Source: Mallotus nudiflorus
Taxonomy: Eukaryota; Streptophyta; Magnoliopsida; Malpighiales; Euphorbiaceae
Assembly: GCA_947683625.1 (NCBI GenBank)
Contig: CANTUR010000124.1
Location: forward strand, 310,001-374,000
Length of the DNA: 64,000 nt
Direction: 5' to 3'
In this document: piece by piece, positions 35,440 through 45,299 of the stretch
Layout of the letters: each line of letters begins with the position of its first letter
Position numbering within the stretch: the stretch's first letter is position 1
Program-made: the position numbers and the translations under genes
Notes under the pieces: model-generated
What the model was told of the DNA's origin: nothing
What the model saw: only the letters and a program-made list of their open reading frames with translations
The model's database searches: none

Positions 35440-36845
35440 AGGTGTTGGAGCTAAAGGAGGAGTAGGAGAGTAGCTCTTGCTTTGATTGAATTGAATCGGA
35501 TCAAAATCAAATTGATTTCTGTTCTTGCAGATAGAGAGGCATGGTTGTATTGTACGGTTTTACAGAAGAAACAAACAAGCCAGAGCTGAAACGCGCCGTT
35601 TTTACAGATTGGATTGAACGACAGTCGGCTCTATCGAACCTAACCTTTGTGAGGACTGAGGACTTGACGAGCGACGTGTCGTTGTAGTCCCATGCTTTTA
35701 TGCCAATAAAACAATTGTTTTTTATTTTAATTGTTATTATTAATTGATTTTAATACTAACTTTTTCCAGCCAGGGACTACTTTTTCAAAAAAAAAAAAAA
35801 ATTTAACTTTAAGGCCAAATTCTATTATCCCAATTTAAAAAATTTATATTCCTTGAATTTAAAATGGAATGGAATGATTGTGTAGCACATCAAATTTCAA
35901 CAATAATATGTACTTATTTTCAAATTGATGAAAGAAAATCACAAGTTATTTCAAAGAAGTTTGCAAAGACAATGTACAAATCTATAAAGGTTGGTTGGTT
36001 ATTACTCTAAAATTGGAATCAGAATTAATGAAATAAAATTTTTAAAAAAAGTATTTGATTTATAAAAGAATTGAAATTAAAATCAGTTTTATTTATATAT
36101 AAAAATATATTAAATAATAATTATTATGAAATTATATATTTTATTTTATTATTTAAAAAAAATACTATATTTCATAAATTTTAATAATATATACCTACTC
36201 TAAAGATAAAAAAAAGTTTTGGACCATACTACCCCTATGAGCAAGGGCAACATTATTTTTATTTCTGATTTTTGGAGGATTTCACAGCACGTTTTGTATA
36301 ATAAACAACTACGAAGATCATTTTTCTATAATTAATTTGATTTGATGTATGAAAATAAAAAATCATTCTTTAACGAGATGAAATTTCATTCTCATTTGTA
36401 TGTAAAATTTTAATCAACTAAATATTAAAAATTGGAATGTCCTTATTTTTCATGAAATAAAGGATTTCTAAGATATTAGCACATTCTCTTCTTGTTATTG
36501 ATACAAAATCTAAAACATGTTAACCAATTCAATTCTATATTTCAGCTATCAGAAACTAAAACTCGGGCATTGCTAAAAACGGCAATAATTAATTACCAGT
36601 CTCGTTAGCTAAAAGAGTACTGAATAATCTAATCATCATGACCTCACTAAATTGGGACATGGGTGATAAGAAGATACGCCCGGCTTGCTCTTTACAATGG
36701 TGGTTGATTTAAACATGCATCAGATTACAAAATCTCCACTGACAAAGTAGATTATCACCAGAACTAATCAGAGCAAGCACACACATTTCCTACAAGTGTA
36801 CATGGTCTGTACACATATGTTCCAAGTATGGGATGCAAATGCACT
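35440..36845. other. FTSHI2 promoter and intergenic DNA
   Basis: Holds the upstream region of FTSHI2 (35368-35700), then AT-rich DNA and the CASPL3A 3' flank. No further gene seen. Confidence 0.5.
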
Positions 36846-38543
36846 TCAATGTTTAGATCTGGACAGCCAGATAACCTCCTGAACAGCCAATGCGGCAAGC
36901 AAGAAGCAGCTTAAGAAAGTGAACGCTATAGAGACAGCAACATGGTTACAGAAGTAATGCAGAGGCTTGCAAAAATTTGGCAAAGCTGTATGTCGGATTC
37001 CTGTGCGATTCAGGTTGGTGACTCCTGATGCAGCAGCCCCAGCACTAATCATGGCATATGCAAACACCTGCAAATTCGGAGATTAATGGAATACGTGAAA
37101 CTAAATTCTTGAAACACTCAGTAAGTTTTAATTTCACGAATGCAGAATTCTTGGCAATCATTTATGGTTCAGGTTGTATAGGTGGAGAAGTAAGCCTGGC
37201 GTGGGCGATTATTTTCCGAATTCACGGAAAGTGAATTGATGCACAAACAGAAGCACATTAAATGCATTAATTAGGTACATAACCAACATTACTATAAACA
37301 TGCAAGCACCTCAAATTCGAAAAGCAATAAATTCATGACAAAGAAAACAGCAGCAGTTCACTACCTGATCTCCTGCAAAAATAAGCCATGCATGACTTCT
37401 GGAAGGAATGATTGGAGATTTTCTAAGCAATCTTTGCATGCTAATCAAAAGTTGCAGCAAGGAATGTGCAGCTACAGCAGCTGATATTCCAACTAAATAC
37501 CTGCTCAATGCCAAACAAGTGAATCAACAACTACTAAATTATCATCCAAATAACCTCTCTAGCTGGTGGCTACCTTCCACTTCAAATCAGAACCATTTCA
37601 CCAACCCTTTAATTATTACTTGTGCACTGAACCATATCTGGAATTACTAAAAATTTATGGTTTAAGAAATCTGTAGCTAAACCATCCTATCATCGTAATC
37701 ATATTTACTCATTGCATGAACCCAACAGTCTGAACTTAATGAAGAATTAAAATACATTAAAGTAAACTCACGGGTTATTGTTCAAAAAAAAAAACTCACG
37801 GGTTTGATTCTGTTCATTCAAATGCCATTAAAGTCACACAAAAAAATTTGTCTTCCACTCGTGGAAGAAACAAAAACAAGGGTAATTTCGTCAACACAAA
37901 ATTCACCAGAATCAATGGTTTTCTTATAACAGGACAAATAAGCAAGGACATCACTCAATTTTGTCGGTCAATCACTGTAATTGAGACCAAAAATTAAGGA
38001 CATTGTAGTCAACTAAGACAGTTTTAAAAGAGCTGCAGAGTGTTTGGTTAGTAAGAAAGTGAAGGAAAATAAAAGGAAAGTAAAGAAAACTAGAAACTTT
38101 AAGCTCATTCACGTCATAAGCATCCAATAAAAACTAAACCCAGAAAAGAAAGATGCTCAATTTTCCTTGGTTTTCACTCACTTTCTCGGAAACCAAACAA
38201 TAACTTTTAAAAAAACATAATGACCATCATCATTAGTTACTTACTCAAAAGAGTGAGAGAAAGACCACTTAGAGCGAACAGGAAGCATGAATCCATAAAT
38301 GGAGACAGTGCTAGACTGATGAGCTGTGACCATAAAAGACACTGCTGTTACAGAGGTTACTATGCATAAGAACCTAAGTAATACGTGCATTACATCAGCT
38401 TTCCGGCCAAAAGGCCTTGCTGCACCACCACCCACAACCAGTGGTCCACTTATTGTTCCACTGTTCTCAGTTGCAGCCACCTTTGACTCCGGTAGCTGCA
38501 CTGCTACCTCCGGTGGTTGCGTTTTTTGGCCATTCATCATCAT
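36846..38543 (-). CDS. CASP-like protein 3A (four-span membrane protein)
   Basis: Three exons, 38543-38245, 37500-37365 and 37067-36846, join in frame to 218 aa. A disordered N-terminus (MMMNGQKTQPPEVAVQLPES) precedes four membrane spans at about 51-74, 101-121, 137-160 and 187-212. The conserved Arg of the first span (R57) and Asp of the third (D144, LIFAGDQVFAYAM) mark the CASP/MARVEL-like family. The sequence closely follows the CASPL3A group as I know it from poplar (YGFMLPV.SKWSFSHSFEYL, HAWLIFAGDQ). CASPs organise membrane scaffolds such as the Casparian strip domain; the role of the 3A group is not established. I leave the gene symbol open because numbering varies between species. Confidence 0.95.
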
Positions 38544-38633
38544 ATCTTCACTTTCTTGATTGATTTTGATCCTGTAAAGTACTTGAATATAATTTCTAGG
38601 TGCCTGTTTCTTTTAAAGAGTGTTGTATAGGCG

Positions 38634-38640
38634 TTTTATA
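38634..38640 (-). promoter_or_regulatory. TATA box of the CASP-like gene
   Basis: TATAAAA on the minus strand, about 91 bp upstream of the ATG. Confidence 0.65.
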
Positions 38641-39629
38641 GGAGAAGGTTTTAGCACATTTTTAGCCTTAAAAATATTATTTGTGTCCATGATAGTAGTT
38701 TTGTGAAGTAGAATGCTATTTTTCATCCATACCATCAATTGTAATTGTTTTTATGCGGCCACGTTATTTATGATTTTCTTCGTATTGAATCATTAATTAA
38801 ATTAATAAAAAATTTAATAATTAGAAAGTTAATAAATAAGGAATCCAACTTATAACTTCATTTTATAATATTCATTACATAAATAATAAAATATATAAAA
38901 AAAAAGCTAAATTAATAAATTTTAAATATTGATAATCTAAATATATATATATATATATATTTATTTATTTGTTAAATTTTTTTAAGAAAGTATAGCTCAA
39001 GTAACAATTAATAGTGTAATAACTACTTATTTACTATAAGATGTTATTATAAACATAGGATTAATTAAAATATAAAAAATGAGAATCATGCCCATGTTAT
39101 CTTATTCACTTCATAAAATGAAACAATATTTTCAATTATTTTTATTTTTGCTTACCAAACGTTAATTAAATTAATATACTTAAAACAATCCTCAACAACG
39201 GCATAATTGAGGGGATGTGATATTTTTTTTTAACAGAGAGATTATATAATTTAAATATCGATGAACTACATAATAATGAACAACTCTTCTCTTTTAAATT
39301 GATGATGGTAAGATTTAAATTCTATAGTCTGTACCTCAATATGTCTTTAAAAATGAGTTATCACTTAACTAATTTTTCATTGCCGTGCTACTTTTTTTTT
39401 TTAATTGAGCAAGGTTTTGATTTTAGAAAAGATCATATGGGGTATTTTTATTTAATGAATTTACAATTCAAAGTGATAATATATATATATTTTGGTAATT
39501 TTTCGCATGCAAGATTTAATAAATAAAATTACATTGATAAAATCAAAATGAAAAGTTATATATAAAAAATTTATTTTTAGTTTGGTGTCAAGTAAAGGTG
39601 ATAAAATGAAAGTGATAATATATAAATAT
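38641..39629. other. AT-rich intergenic DNA
   Basis: (TA)n tract at about 38941-38960; no gene or paired repeat recognised. Confidence 0.5.
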
Positions 39630-39638
39630 TTTCCCAAA

Positions 39639-39763
39639 GGCACAATACATATATAGCCCCTTAAATTTGGTAAAATTTACCATTTAGTCATTTGTATTTA
39701 TATTTTTGCCATTTGAATACCTCATCTTGCTAAAAACATAACTTTTAAATCACTTTATGCACA
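39639..39763 (+). repeat. Left terminal inverted repeat of the Pack-MULE
   Basis: Matches the reverse complement of 41165-41285 over its length with scattered mismatches and small gaps. Confidence 0.9.
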
Positions 39764-40018
39764 AAAAAAAAATTGAAGAAACGCGTGTAAAACACTCGTC
39801 TAACAGGGTCTCCACATAAGCATGACATGGATGAAATACAATAAAAAATAAAATAAAATCTAGAGAAATGATAAAATCCCCAAATTGTAACCCTAATTTC
39901 CTCATCTAGCACATAACACTGAAATTCAAAACCATTTGTTTTAAATGCTAATCTATTCTTATTAAGGTAAACGAAAACAAAATGCAAGAGGAAATGATAA
40001 TCAAGGTCATCACTAATC

Positions 40019-40375
40019 ATGGCAGCAGTAACATCGTCTCTAATAAGAACCCTAACCATTTCTTCCCCATATGTATACCCTACACCTTCCCACATTAAAT
40101 AATTCTCCCTCGATTTCCCCCTTTGCTTTAATTTCTCCGCTCCCACCACTCACTGCTTCTCCATATTCACTCACCTTTGCCACATTTTAGTCGTCGAAGC
40201 ACCAAAGAAAATCGAGAAGCTTGGTGCTAAAATCTCCTCTTTAATTCTAAAGGAAGTGCATAATCTAGTGGATTATCTCCAAGACAAGCGGGGTGTGTTG
40301 GCCGTAGCATTTGCTCCTACGACTATGGTTACTGCTCCAGTGGTGGGGGTGGTGAACCTACAAGTTTCTGAATGA
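40019..40375 (+). pseudogene. Captured 5' part of plastid ribosomal protein L12 gene
   Basis: From ATG at 40019 one frame runs to TGA at 40375 (119 codons) with a single stop (TAA at codon 28). It has a Ser/Thr-rich transit-peptide-like start (MAAVTSSLIRTLTISSP), then APKKIEKLGAKISSLILKE and NLVDYLQDKRGVLAVAFAPT. These match the N-terminal dimerisation part and hinge of plastid L7/L12 (usual form: .KLG.EIS.LTL.EA..LVDYLQDKLGV.AA.FAP). The C-terminal elongation-factor-binding domain is absent. About 60 bp upstream looks like captured 5' UTR. It is non-functional cargo of the Pack-MULE. Confidence 0.8.
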
Positions 40376-40402
40376 ATGTTCATTTTTTAGTTTGTTTTTT
40401 AG

Positions 40403-41068
40403 ATTGGTGATGGTGCTAATTTAACCATTTCTTTTTTTGGTGAGTTGCTTCAAAATGATGGAGAGCTATTAAAATGTTGAGTTTCTTTTTCAATAGTTTA
40501 TGGAATGGTATTGAAAGTTGATATGGTGGGCACTAATAAGAGATTGGAGAAGGCAAAGGTGGTTGTGTTTGCTAGTGGTGTTGATACCTCAATAACTGAA
40601 ACTAAAGGGACTATCCTAATTCACTTTGCTTGTGAGCTAGAGAATTATGCAAAAAAATGAAGAAGCTAAAATTAAGGAAGTCATTAAGGCAATTACAGAT
40701 TTTGGTGTCAAAATAGTTATTAGTGGAGCAGCTGTTGGAGAAATTGCATTACATTTTTGTGAACATTATAAGCTTATGGTTCTAAATATTAGCTCAAACT
40801 TTGAATTAAGACGATTTTATCACACCACTAGTGTTGTTACTATTTTGAAGCTTAGCCAATTGAATGCAAATGACTTAAGATATGTATATTCCATTTCAGT
40901 TGAGGAAATTGGTGGTGTTAAAGTCACTGTTGTGAAAAATGAAGAAGTTGGAAACCCCATAACCATTGTGGTTTTAAGGGGAAGCACTGACGGTATACTA
41001 GAAGACCTTGAAAGAGTTGTAGGCCATGGAGTAAACACATATAAGGCAATGTGTACATGTTTCAAGTA
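40403..41068 (+). pseudogene. Captured fragments of chaperonin subunit CCT8 gene
   Basis: The first piece, after an intron-like ttttttag acceptor, reads IGDGANLTISFFGELLQNDGEL. It is joined after an internal deletion to YGMVLKVDMVGTNKR, KAKVVVFASGVDTSITETKG, a frame slip at LENYAK near 40648, ISGAAVGEIALHFCEHYKLM, SISVEEIGGVKVTVVKNEE and VLRGSTDGILEDLERVV. These are hallmark blocks of the theta subunit of the cytosolic TCP-1/CCT chaperonin. The N-terminal and C-terminal thirds are missing. The preserved acceptor-like T/AG run suggests capture from genomic DNA rather than from mRNA. Confidence 0.88.
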
Positions 41069-41164
41069 ACGATATTGCTGGGTTTTTTCAAGAAGTTGAA
41101 TTCTCATGTGAACTTCTGTATAGTTACGCGCTCTTGGGAGTTTGAAATCACGCTCCATGCCACC

Positions 41165-41285
41165 TGTGCACAAAGTGGTTTAAAAGTTATGCTTTTGGCA
41201 AATTGAGATGTTCAAATGACAAAAATATAAATACAGGTGGCTCAATGATCTTGCTAAGTTTAGGGGATTGCACATGTATTGTGCC
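41165..41285 (-). repeat. Right terminal inverted repeat of the Pack-MULE
   Basis: Reverse complement begins GGCACAATACATGTGC; pairs with 39639-39763. Confidence 0.9.
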
Positions 41286-41294
41286 TTTCCCAAA

Positions 41295-42233
41295 CTATGC
41301 CAATTGCTTATGAATGGGTTCAAGTTTCGGGTATCAAAATGGGTTAGTGACTTTTGTTCAGTGTGGGGTTGATTATTTTTTTTAGAACAAAGTAAATATA
41401 TAAAGGGAGAATTGTTATTTTCTCCTATGTTTTTGTCCATTTATATTATTTCATAATTGACATTTGAAAAAAAAAATTATTTATTCCTGACATTTGTAAT
41501 TTATGTATTATTTCATCCCTAATAGAATGACTTATGAGTGTGAACTGTTATAAATATTAAGTATAAATAAATATTTTTTAAAATGTTAGAAATATTATAG
41601 TGTAATAACAATTTTCCCATCCATAAAATTAAAGCAATAGATACAAGTATTGCGGGATGCTATCCCTATAGTCCAAAGGGAGTCTGTTATCTAAAACAGA
41701 TTTTGCAACCCAAGCAGCTGCTTCTCCTAATCCAATGAAAAGAACAATCATAAAAAAATTTAAGTTTACAAAAAATAGAGTCCAAGATGGCTCTAATGTC
41801 CCATGAGGATGATCTCATATTAAACATTTTTTTTGTCAGTATCGTATTAAGTATTTCAATCATACTACCGTATGAAAATTAAATAGGTTATATAAATAAA
41901 TAAACGTATCTTATTTATTTAAATGAATTGTGCGAATTATAAAATTCGACATGATTTATTTAATTTATATAACATTTATTATTTTCTAAAAAAAATATTA
42001 TAACATTTATAATTTATTTAATTTATATAACATTTATAAAAATATTATTTTCTAAAAAAAACATTTATAAAAAATATTATAACATTTATGATTTATTTAA
42101 TTTATATAACATTTATAAAAATATTATTTTCTAAAAAAAAAATCTATAACAATATCTATAATTCACCAACGCAATTATAAAAATACTATTTTTATAAAAA
42201 AAATTATAATAAATAACTACTTTACTCTTTAAA
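41295..42233. other. AT-rich intergenic DNA with a tandem repeat
   Basis: No gene seen. The tandem repeat at 41946-42140 is listed separately. Confidence 0.5.
41946..42140. repeat. AT-rich tandem repeat, three copies
   Basis: The phrase gatttatttaatttatataacatttat followed by a(aaa)tattattttctaaaaaaa recurs three times at irregular spacing of about 60-80 bp. Confidence 0.7.
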
Positions 42234-43194
42234 ATCATTATAGGCGACGGGATTTAACGGGTGTCCAAGTGTTTGGCGACCACGGTACTGTGTGGGCTTG
42301 AGGCCCACTAGAAAATACGATATAGGTCTTGGGCCTATTCGGAGATGGAGTCGCCATCCGGATAAAAGCCGGGACACATTGTACAGTAACTGGATCCTAC
42401 GGAGGTTCTCAGAAGCCGTCATCCAAGATCAGGTTTGAAAACTGGGTATAAGCGTTTGAATGCTCACCCAACCTTGCGGTTAGCCTCCATTTGTGTTTTG
42501 CATTTTATTACCATTTAATTATTTAATTATTTCCTCATTTACCACATGTGATGAAATTGCCAGATTTTATAATTAAGTCAGAGTTTGCACATTAGTATAA
42601 TTTCATGCCTTTAAGTCCCCGCATCAAAAAAACGTAGTAAATAAAATAAATGATAATTTACAACCATAAATTCAAATTAAATGGGGAAAGGGATTAACGA
42701 TTACAATGTTTCTTTAGACTAAATAAAAGAATAATATGCAGAAAGTAAACCAAACATATACCAAAAATAAATCAATAAAATGACATTAAAACTGCAATGT
42801 ACAAGGGAACAACCAACAAAAGTGACTGCTTGATGACAGAAATCATCAAGTAATTCCTGCAAATAACACACGGTTAGCCCTTCCTTTCACAAAAATGAAG
42901 TCACATGTAATGATACTCGTAAGGAGACTCTATATATATAAAAAGAGGGTTTTCATATTACGAACCAAAAAAAACATCAAGTAATCCAGATAATCACCAT
43001 CATGCAATCATGTAGACATATTTAAGGTCAAAAGGGGATAAATTAAAGCAGACGTCACAGTAAACAAACAAAAAATGAACCAGGAAACATGTTAACCCTG
43101 CCAATGAGGCAGTCGCTCGCCTCATCAACAAGGCTCTTACAGATTCGAGACAAAAATAGGCAGCATACACACAAAAGATAGGCTCCCTAAGGGC

Positions 43195-43250
43195 CTATCA
43201 ATGGGGCGATCGCCTCATTGATGAGGCGATTATCTCATTGAGATGACTGA
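43195..43250. repeat. Palindrome cluster 1 (gaggcgatcgcctc family)
   Basis: Variants of GATGAGGCGATCGCCTCATC in the 3' LTR: ggggcgatcgcctcattgatgaggcgat. Copies also at 43905-44010, 45598-45720, 48050-48175, 57825-58010 and 58675-58745. Confidence 0.85.
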
Positions 43251-43904
43251 CTATCAGATCGGCTTTGACTCTCAAGACGTGCAAACTTCTACTCTAAGTA
43301 ATCAAAATATACATATACACACTCTACACCTATCATACTGCGACTACATGCAAAGGTATTCAAAGACCCAACAATAAAGTGAGATATCAAGCTAAACCCA
43401 TTGGAGATAAACCTAAAATATGCTAAAGACTCAGTTACACACAAGCAAGAACATACAAAATGATGAACATGTCAAGTTTAAAGTACAGATTTTATACCAA
43501 AATGAAAGACCCTTAGAGCTGGTTTGATTGAGATCCTTGCTAGGATGTGGTATCTCTCCTTGACACAAGTTTCTTCCTTCTTCTCTTATGAAGAACGTGG
43601 ACTTCTTTGATTCAACCTTCCTCCCTTTCTTGAGGACGTTTTTTTTTTCTTCTCTTTCCCCTCTGTGTTTTTCTTTCAGAGCTCTCCTTTTTTCTTTTAT
43701 TTTTTCCAACCTTTTTTTCTCTTCTTTTTTTTTCTCTCTCTTTTTTCTTTTATGATTTAGCTTCCCATGTCCTTAAGCCTCCTAGCTCATCATAAGCTCT
43801 CCTAGCCTTTTTTCTTTCATCAAAAATCTTTTCCTTATGCAAGAAAGAGGTCTGGAGAGTGGGGCCCGCACCACTTGGCCGTCATGATTGCAGCTGCAAG
43901 TGGG

Positions 43905-44010
43905 CTGCCATAGGGGCGGCGCCTCATCAGTGAGGCGATCGCCTCTGTGATGAGGTGATCACCTTATTAGCAGCTGCCAAAGAGGCGATCGCCTCATTAC
44001 ACTGAGGCGA
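43905..44010. repeat. Palindrome cluster 2
   Basis: Two perfect GAGGCGATCGCCTC palindromes, at 43932-43945 and 43982-43995, plus degenerate ones. Confidence 0.85.
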
Positions 44011-44249
44011 TGCCCATTTGGCCCAGGCCTGCGCTGGGCCGAGCGGGCTTGGGCCGAATTTGGATAGTTGGGCTCGATTTTGGGTTTTTTAGGCTTTTGG
44101 GTTTTCAAGTACACTTTTCACTTAAAGATTCAGGTTTCATTCTTGTGTCCAAGTATCATATTCTCATCATTGGGCTTGACAACAGGTCGGTCAAACCGAG
44201 CACCTCTAATTCGTCCCCTAACATGAGCTGATCGAACCGAGTTTCTACA

Positions 44250-44267
44250 ATTTGCCCCTTGATTTTT
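44250..44267 (-). promoter_or_regulatory. Gypsy polypurine tract
   Basis: On the minus strand AATCAAGGGGCAAAT immediately precedes the 3' LTR. The AAGGGGCAAA core is purine-rich apart from one base. Confidence 0.6.
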
Positions 44268-44394
44268 CAAAAAAACAAATGCATGCAATGACCATTTTTC
44301 AAAAAATCACATCCATAACAACAAATAAACAATAAAATAAGAAACTTACTTGACTCTCGGGTCTAACCCGAGAGATAAATTCTTCAATTCTTAA

Positions 44395-44715
44395 ATGTGA
44401 CCACGATCCTTGGGTTTTCCTGGCCCGATCAGCCACTCATTAATATTTGATAAAAGTATTCGAAGACTATTAACCTCGGGTTTTCCTGGCCCGATTACTG
44501 TTTTACTGGGGACATAGACTCATGGGTTTTCTTGGCCCAATCATTAATCGCCTGAAACATGATTCTCAGGTTTTCCTGGCCCGATCCTCACAATAATGTA
44601 ACTTGATTCTCGGGTTTTCCTGGCCCGATCACCATTGGGGATGTGGTTTTTGAATTTTCCTGGTCCGATCCTCATTCCTCGGGGACATAGACTTACGGGT
44701 TTTCCTGACCCAGTT
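44395..44715. repeat. Irregular tandem repeat with gggttttcctggcccgatc
   Basis: The phrase GGGTTTTCCTGGCCCGATC recurs about seven times at spacings of 45-75 bp in the region between pol and the 3' LTR. Frames crossing it are repeat products. Confidence 0.85.
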
Positions 44716-44754
44716 GTCCTTCGCCTCCGACTTCGAGGATACTATCTGAACAGT

Positions 44755-45030
44755 CATCTCGATCCTTTGAGCTTCGAGGATTCAAACCCGAACAACCCTA
44801 TCTTTGAGCTTCAGGGATTCAAACTCGAACAACCCTTTCCTTGAGCTTTGGGGATTCAAACCAGAACATCTCTGTCTTTGAGCTTCGGGGATTTAAACCC
44901 GAACAACTCTTTCCCTGAGCTTCGGGGATTCAAACCCGAACAGCTCTGTCTTTAAGCTTTGGGGATTCAAACCCGAACAACTCTGTCTTTGAGCTTCAGG
45001 GATTCAAACCTGAACAGCCCTGTCTTTGCG
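44755..45030. repeat. Tandem repeat, about 37-bp unit, seven copies
   Basis: Seven consecutive copies of a unit containing GAGCTTCGGGGATTCAAACC and CGAACAACTCTGTC, differing by a few bases each. Confidence 0.92.
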
Positions 45031-45181
45031 ATGTGGGTTTTCCTAGCCCTTTTTTTTCGCAACCTTATCTCGAAGATTCATACTTTGAATTCCGTCTCCT
45101 TGGTGTGCGGAACTAATTTCCAATCATCATCATCTTTTATCTTCTTTTTTTTTTTTGGGAAAACCCTACGCTCTTGCTTAC

Positions 45182-45188
45182 TATAAAA
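45182..45188 (+). promoter_or_regulatory. TATA box of the plant-mobile-domain gene
   Basis: TATAAAA lies 118 bp upstream of the ATG at 45300, followed by a pyrimidine-rich leader, on the strand opposite to gag-pol. Confidence 0.6.
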
Positions 45189-45299
45189 ACCCCTTTTGTC
45201 CTTACTCTTCTTTTTCATCCTTTTGTCACTTCTCCTTTTTCCTTATCTTCTTCTCCTTACACTTCTTGTAATCCTTGCACTTTTCCCCTTTTACAGTCA

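Larger units (their letters stand above)
39639..41285 (+). mobile_element. Pack-MULE carrying two host gene fragments
   Basis: The 1,647-bp unit begins GGCACAATACAT and ends with the reverse complement of GGCACAATACATG. Terminal inverted repeats of about 125 and 121 bp share gtatttatatttttg.catt, agcataacttttaaa.cact and tttgcaca-type words. The flanking 9-bp word TTTCCCAAA (39630-39638 and 41286-41294) is perfectly duplicated, the Mutator hallmark. There is no transposase. The cargo is a fragment of a plastid L12 gene joined to fragments of a CCT8 gene, both on the plus strand. Confidence 0.92.
42239..44249 (-). repeat. Gypsy 3' LTR (left)
   Basis: 2,011 bp. On the minus strand it starts TGTAGAAACTCGG and ends GCCTATA, the final TACA having mutated. 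Nearly collinear with 56963-58980, with small indels concentrated in the palindrome clusters. Contains a pyrimidine-rich stretch at 43600-43760. Confidence 0.95.

Noticed and set aside
42222..42422. 66-aa minus-strand frame at the LTR edge
   Set aside because: Lies within LTR sequence and has no recognisable domain.
44010..45186. Several plus-strand frames before the PMD gene
   Set aside because: They cover LTR and minisatellite sequence and repeat the same peptide pattern; no independent coding evidence.
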